A stretch of DNA of 64,000 nt from contig NZ_FNDY01000015.1 in NCBI RefSeq assembly GCF_900099895.1, positions 31,573 through 95,572 of the forward strand, read 5' to 3'. Positions 60,986-64,000 of the stretch are shown one piece after another. The notes below the pieces were generated by a model that was given only the letters and a program-made list of their open reading frames with translations, was not told the origin of the DNA and ran no database searches. Within the stretch, counting starts at the first letter, position 1. Each line of letters begins with the position of its first letter. The DNA is from Paenibacillus naphthalenovorans. GTDB taxonomy: Bacteria; Bacillota; Bacilli; Paenibacillales; NBRC-103111. Position numbers and translations under genes: made by a program.

Positions 60986-61181
60986 CTTGGCATGAAGGAA
61001 ATCGATAAGGACAAACGGTTTGTCATATATAAAGAGCTGCAAAACCTGATTCAGGAAGATGTTCCGCTTGTCACTCTACTCCGAAAAAAATTCTGATTGC
61101 GCTGATAAAGCCATCGAAGGGCGAGACTGCACCATCTACGGCATGCATTATGATGTAAACGAATGGTCGATTAAACAATAA
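60986..61181 (+). pseudogene. Remnant of a peptide-type ABC solute-binding protein
   Basis: The plus-strand frame reads ALGMKEIDKDKRFVIYKELQ and NLIQEDVPLVTLL, the usual last 60 residues of an SBP_bac_5 family oligopeptide/nickel binding protein. A frameshift in a run of A near 61084 is followed in the next frame by NSDCADKAIEGRDCTIYG and a WSIKQ end with TAA at 61179. Everything upstream is lost, replaced by the opposed MFS remnant. Only a relic. Confidence 0.65.
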
Positions 61182-61234
61182 GAGCTGCGGGGCTGTCGCC
61201 ATGAAAATGGCCGGCGGACAGCTCTTGTTTATTC
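61181..61234. terminator. Long hairpin terminator
   Basis: AGAGCTG (61181-61187) pairs with CAGCTCT (61219-61225), with inner GCCAT/ATGGC pairing; T-rich DNA follows on the plus strand. It ends the old solute-binding gene and also lies downstream of the exonuclease gene on the minus strand. Confidence 0.65.
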
Positions 61235-61251
61235 CCAAAGCCCGGGCGCTA

Positions 61252-62136
61252 CTAAGCGCCATACGAATCTATTCTGATTTTCAGTTCCATTTGCTTCAGC
61301 CATTCGCCAAGGACATCTTTACGTATGCTTACTTTCAGATCATCCATCAACAACGGATCAAGCTCTGCAATATCGCAGGTGATTTGCGACAGCTCCCTGC
61401 TTAAAAGAGCGGTTTCCTTGCCTTGAATCAATTTCTTTTTAAGCCGGGACAGGCCGGGCTCCAGTTGCTCGATATTTTCATAGATCCGCTCCAGCGATCC
61501 ATAATGCTGAATCAGCGGCAGAGCAGATTTTTCGCCAATCCCCGGGCAACCGGGAATATTGTCGCTGCTGTCGCCAAGCAGCGCTTTGACATCTACCCAT
61601 TGTTCAGGAGCGATTCCATAATCCGCTTGAAAATGGCTCAGGGAGTAAACATATTCTCCTTGTTTGCCCGCAATAATTTGCGAGGTCGTTTCACTCAATA
61701 ATTGAAACAAATCATGGTCATTGCTGTATATGTAGCAATCTCCGCCAGACCACTTTTTCGACAGAGCCCCCATCAGGTCATCGGCTTCGTAAGGCGACAA
61801 TGAAATCTGATGAATCCCTATCGCATCCGATGCTGCTTTGCACGTCTCATACTGATGGATCAAAGGTTCGGGGAGTTCAAACCTTGTGGCCTTGTAAAAC
61901 GGATACTTTTTCCTTCTTGCGGTTTCGTCCCTTTTCACGTCCCAAACCACGGAGAGGTGAGTAATCCTGTGGTCCCTGATCAGGTTGAATATTTTCTGGT
62001 AAAACACCCTTAATGCATTGGTGTACATGCCTTTGCTATTTTTTAACTGGTCATCGGTTCGGTTATATGAGGTGGCAAAATGCGCTCTGCTCAACAAGTT
62101 AAATCCGTCGATTAATAATAAAGATTGTCCTGTCAT
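61252..62136 (-). CDS. 5'-3' exonuclease (YpcP/PolA N-domain type)
   Basis: A 294-residue FEN-like nuclease corresponding to the 5'-3' exonuclease domain of DNA polymerase I without the polymerase. LLLIDGFNLLSRAHFA, VVWDVKRDETARRKKYPFYKA, SPYEADDLMGAL and YSNDHDLFQL hold the conserved acidic metal ligands. ALLGDSSDNIPGCPGIGEKSAL is the helix-hairpin-helix that grips DNA. It probably removes RNA primers or flaps, as proposed for B. subtilis YpcP. The ATG at 62136 follows AAAGGATG. A small gene of unknown function precedes it on the same strand. Confidence 0.9.
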   Translation of the reverse strand: MTGQSLLLIDGFNLLSRAHFATSYNRTDDQLKNSKGMYTNALRVFYQKIFNLIRDHRITHLSVVWDVKRDETARRKKYPFYKATRFELPEPLIHQYETCKAASDAIGIHQISLSPYEADDLMGALSKKWSGGDCYIYSNDHDLFQLLSETTSQIIAGKQGEYVYSLSHFQADYGIAPEQWVDVKALLGDSSDNIPGCPGIGEKSALPLIQHYGSLERIYENIEQLEPGLSRLKKKLIQGKETALLSRELSQITCDIAELDPLLMDDLKVSIRKDVLGEWLKQMELKIRIDSYGA

Positions 62137-62175
62137 CTTTTCGCCACATCCTTTATCTTAAATTGAAGCTGAACC

Positions 62176-62400
62176 TTACGATCTAATATCGCTCATGGAA
62201 ACTCGAAATTCGCAGTCGCTTCGCACATAGTTGGTCCCGTTTATTTTAACGCTAATCGGCGTAATCCGTTCAATGGTTCCGCCGTCCTCGACTCTCACCG
62301 GAATATCATCAGCGGTACGTTCCCAGACGGATACTTTCAACTGAAACAATGATGCAGCGAATAGTTCCGTATCGGAATAAAGAGCTCTGGTATCTGACAT
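62176..62400 (-). CDS. Small hypothetical protein, 74 residues
   Basis: Reads MSDTRALYSDTELFAASLFQL, then KVSVWERTADDIPV, GGTIERITPISVKING and an end with SDCEFRVSM. It appears to be a small beta-rich soluble protein with no signal or membrane segment. The ATG at 62400 is preferred because GAGGTGA lies just ahead; a GTG at 62409 is inside that site. It is 39 bp upstream of the exonuclease gene and probably shares its transcript. I do not recognise the family. Confidence 0.65.
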   Translation of the reverse strand: MSDTRALYSDTELFAASLFQLKVSVWERTADDIPVRVEDGGTIERITPISVKINGTNYVRSDCEFRVSMSDIRS

Positions 62401-62409
62401 TGTTTTCAC

Positions 62410-62701
62410 CTCAATCTACAATATTCGACGTAGAAATAAGTAATTCCTCTTAAGGATTATGAAAGTATCTTTGCTGCGTTTTTGGGAAGCTGCGCAGGTT
62501 TGGATGCCCTGCCGCATGACCGGCGAATAGCCTTCACTCCATCCGCTGGCCGGAAAACGAAATCTGTCGTCTCATCAGATGAAAACAAAAAAATGACAAT
62601 TATTCCTAGTGATTTTATTATATTAATATCTCTTAGATCACCAGTTGGAATGACAGGAGAAAAATCGAATAACCGAATCACTTTAACGTTGGAAAGAATC
62701 G
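62410..62701. other. Region without a supported gene
   Basis: An open plus-strand frame through 62482-62742 contains LGSCAGLDALPHDRRIAFTP but lacks a ribosome site and runs into the terminator hairpin. Its end reads like non-coding AT-rich DNA. It may hold another decayed gene fragment, but I cannot name one. Confidence 0.3.
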
Positions 62702-62757
62702 ACCGGACAGCCGGAGTCAACATGAATGTTGATTTCTGGTGAGTCCGGTTTTTGTTT
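62702..62757 (+). terminator. Long imperfect hairpin terminator
   Basis: ACCGGAC (62702-62708) pairs with GTCCGGT, and inner GAGTCAACAT with ATGTTGATT, followed by TTTTGTTTT. It ends a vanished transcription unit. Confidence 0.6.
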
Positions 62758-62783
62758 TGGGTTGATTGCCATTGTGAATGGAG

Positions 62784-62948
62784 ATGAACAGATTGCAGCA
62801 AGTTTCGTTGTTGATTGTTCATGCGGATTATGTGATCACTGTAGACCGGGACAGGCGGATTTACAAGGATGGGGCGGTTGCCATTGACGACGGCAAGATT
62901 ATTGTATCGGAAAAAGTCATGAAGACATCGCCTATCTTGGGGGGTTAA
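62784..62948 (+). pseudogene. N-terminal fragment of an amidohydrolase (nucleobase deaminase type)
   Basis: Reads MNRLQQVSLLIVHADYVITV and then DRDRRIYKDGAVAIDDGKII before a stop at 62946. This is the N-terminal beta-strand region of cytosine/guanine or S-adenosylhomocysteine deaminase-like amidohydrolases. The catalytic barrel is absent. It is cut where an XdhC fragment begins in another frame, so a deletion has fused two genes. Confidence 0.6.
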
Positions 62949-63280
62949 GCTCGGGAAGCCGCATCCGCAAAATCGTAAAGAGCCTCCGGTCCGACGATGT
63001 GACATTGACGCAAGAGAGATTGAACAGGCTGTTTTCCCCCATCGGTTTGGATATCGGGGCCGGGACGCCGGAAGAAATCACGCTGAGCATCATGGGAGAA
63101 TTGGTGGCACATCGCCGCAGAAGAAGCGGCGGTTTCTTGCGTGAGGCGGCAGGGACATCGCGGAACCTTTTGACGCTTAGGCCGGTGACCGTAAGGGGCG
63201 AAGGCTCTGCATGCAGTGATATAAATGATTATACGGCCTCGGGACTTAGCGACGTGTGCGTACACCCAGGATCATTTTAG
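62918..63280 (+). pseudogene. C-terminal fragment of an XdhC/CoxI family protein
   Basis: Reads EDIAYLGGLSSGSRIRKIV, then LNRLFSPIGLDIGAGTPEEI and LSIMGELVAHRR, the conserved C-terminal part of XdhC, the factor that sulfurates and inserts molybdenum cofactor into xanthine dehydrogenase. The N-terminal half is missing. A GTG at 62999 leaves an open frame to 63280, but no ribosome site supports translation. Together with the deaminase piece it looks like the relic of a purine-degradation cluster. Confidence 0.65.
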
Positions 63281-63334
63281 CCGCGCTCGGAGGAGAGCAT
63301 GATTCGCCGCATCGTCCGACGGAACCGAGAGCAG

Positions 63335-63360
63335 AGCACCTATGCGGTGCTTTTTTATTT
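63335..63360 (+). terminator. Terminator before the rRNA promoters
   Basis: AGCACC/GGTGCT (63335-63340 and 63346-63351) followed by TTTTTTATTTT. It isolates the rRNA operon from upstream transcription. Confidence 0.7.
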
Positions 63361-63421
63361 TGAACGAGCACCAAAACATTGGATAATATGATACAAATAT
63401 CTAGGTTGGAAAATATAACTG

Positions 63422-63450
63422 TTGCATCGGGATAGTAAGTATGATAAATT
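63422..63450 (+). promoter_or_regulatory. rRNA operon promoter 1
   Basis: TTGCAT (63422-63427), a 17-bp spacer ending TATGA and TAAATT (63445-63450). The block TATGATAAATTA is repeated in the second promoter 120 bp downstream. Confidence 0.55.
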
Positions 63451-63541
63451 ACTAATCCTGAGCTGCTGCGAGGCAGACAGGATACAAGTCAGACGGTTTC
63501 TCTGAGCTTGCGGACGATCCCAAGCATGGAAAACAAAAGAC

Positions 63542-63570
63542 TTGCAAAACGAAATCGAATATGATAAATT
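63542..63570 (+). promoter_or_regulatory. rRNA operon promoter 2
   Basis: TTGCAA (63542-63547), a 17-bp spacer and TAAATT (63565-63570). It is the proximal partner of a tandem pair, as is usual for Bacillales rRNA operons. Confidence 0.55.
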
Positions 63571-63732
63571 ATTAAACCGTGACTCCGAAAATACTGCAAC
63601 TGAATCAGCGTCTGGACGAAAGGATTCGTTCCTCAGTCTGGATAAAAAAACAGTTGCCAAACGGTACGGAGTTATGGTAGATTGATTTTCCGGCCGCATG
63701 AGACAAGCGGATCGGTGAAACCATAAAGTAAT

Positions 63733-63747
63733 TGCCCTTTGAAAACT
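63733..63747 (+). promoter_or_regulatory. rrn boxA antitermination site
   Basis: TGCCCTTTGAAAACT closely matches the boxA consensus (TGCTCTTTNAAAA) bound by NusB-NusE in the leader of ribosomal RNA operons. It lies about 80 nt before 16S. Confidence 0.7.
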
Positions 63748-63827
63748 GAACAACGAGTGAGTGCGAAGTCTCGTCAAGAGATTTCAAAACAAGTCAGTAA
63801 CGAATTGAGCAATCAATTCTCTCTAAC

Positions 63828-64000
63828 TTTATTGGAGAGTTTGATCCTGGCTCAGGACGAACGCTGGCGGCGTGCCTAATACATGCAAGTCGAGCGCCAG
63901 GGGTTCTCCCTTAGGGGAGACCTCCTGGAGCGGCGGACGGGTGAGTAACACGTAGGCAACCTGCCTGTAAGACCGGGATAACTACCGGAAACGGTAGCTA
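63828..64000 (+). rRNA. rrs: 16S ribosomal RNA, 5' part
   Basis: Begins TTTATTGGAGAGTTTGATCC, followed by the universally conserved GAACGCTGGCGGCGTGCC and ATACATGCAAGTCGAGCG, the V1 loop, and GGCGGACGGGTGAGTAACACG. The gene runs off the window. The stretch CGTAGGCAACCTGCCTG and the following bases fit Paenibacillaceae. The 5' end is placed by comparison with mature Bacillus 16S. Confidence 0.97.

Noticed and set aside
62999..63280. Intact 93-residue gene
   Set aside because: No ribosome site at the GTG and only the C-terminal part of XdhC is encoded, so it is annotated as a pseudogene.

Overview
The window looks like chromosomal DNA of a moderately GC-rich, endospore-forming member of the Bacillales, most likely Paenibacillaceae. 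The evidence is the 5' end of a 16S rRNA gene at the right edge, a Spo0E-type phosphatase, the order pheS-pheT-zapA-cvpA-mutS2 behind a T-box leader, strong AGGAGG ribosome sites, frequent GTG/TTG starts, a sigma-W type promoter before pspA, and a cobalamin cluster in the order known from Bacillus megaterium.

Layout. 1-14.1 kb: housekeeping and signalling genes. These are a CD3324-type protein, an orphan pxpA, an IS1182-type transposase remnant, a gamma-glutamylcyclotransferase-like protein, a REC-GGDEF-REC response regulator, class Ia ribonucleotide reductase nrdA-nrdB with NrdR boxes and a long structured leader, a CopC-CopD protein, a GGDEF-EAL protein, an aldo/keto reductase and a YjbR-family protein. 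14.3-25.8 kb: a B12-riboswitch-controlled operon for anaerobic corrin ring synthesis, cbiH60-X-J-C-D-ET-L-F-G-A. 25.9-26.9 kb: a Fur-controlled small protein and a ferritin. 26.9-37.4 kb: T-box-pheS-pheT, a very large ZapA-coiled-coil protein, CvpA, a CuA-site lipoprotein, a holin-like membrane protein and mutS2. 37.4-45.5 kb: sigma-W-type promoter-pspA, a DUF350 gene group, an MFS transporter, cysK, an AlaR/AlaT-like pair, a Spo0E-like gene and a lipoprotein. 45.5-56.4 kb: a second B12 riboswitch, then btuF-btuC-btuD, cobT, cobU, cbiB, cobS, a fused cobD-cobQ gene, a PduO-type adenosyltransferase and an RluA-type pseudouridine synthase. 56.4-62.4 kb: a DUF218 protein, an Spx/ArsC-like protein, an M50 protease, an aminotransferase, decayed transporter genes and a 5'-3' exonuclease. 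62.4-64.0 kb: decayed purine-catabolism-type fragments, then tandem rRNA promoters, boxA and the start of 16S rRNA.

How it works together. The two riboswitch units cover B12 synthesis from sirohydrochlorin to adenosylcobalamin. The first inserts cobalt (CbiX), methylates and contracts the ring (CbiL, CbiH60, CbiF, CbiG, CbiD, CbiJ, CbiET, CbiC) and begins amidation (CbiA). The second imports corrinoids (BtuFCD), adenosylates them (PduO), completes amidation and makes the aminopropanol arm (CobQ and CobD in one polypeptide, CbiB), and adds the nucleotide loop (CobU, CobT, CobS). Both leaders end in intrinsic terminators, so both units should fall silent when B12 is plentiful.

Most notable items: the long structured leader with an intrinsic terminator ahead of nrdA, which matches no riboswitch class I can recognise; the ZapA domain carried on a roughly 600-residue repetitive coiled coil; the CobD-CobQ fusion; a response regulator whose first receiver domain has Glu at the phosphorylation position; the pspA/DUF350/27-residue/zinc-ribbon neighbourhood; and two junctions where unrelated gene remnants abut. 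No CRISPR array, prophage or intact insertion sequence was seen.
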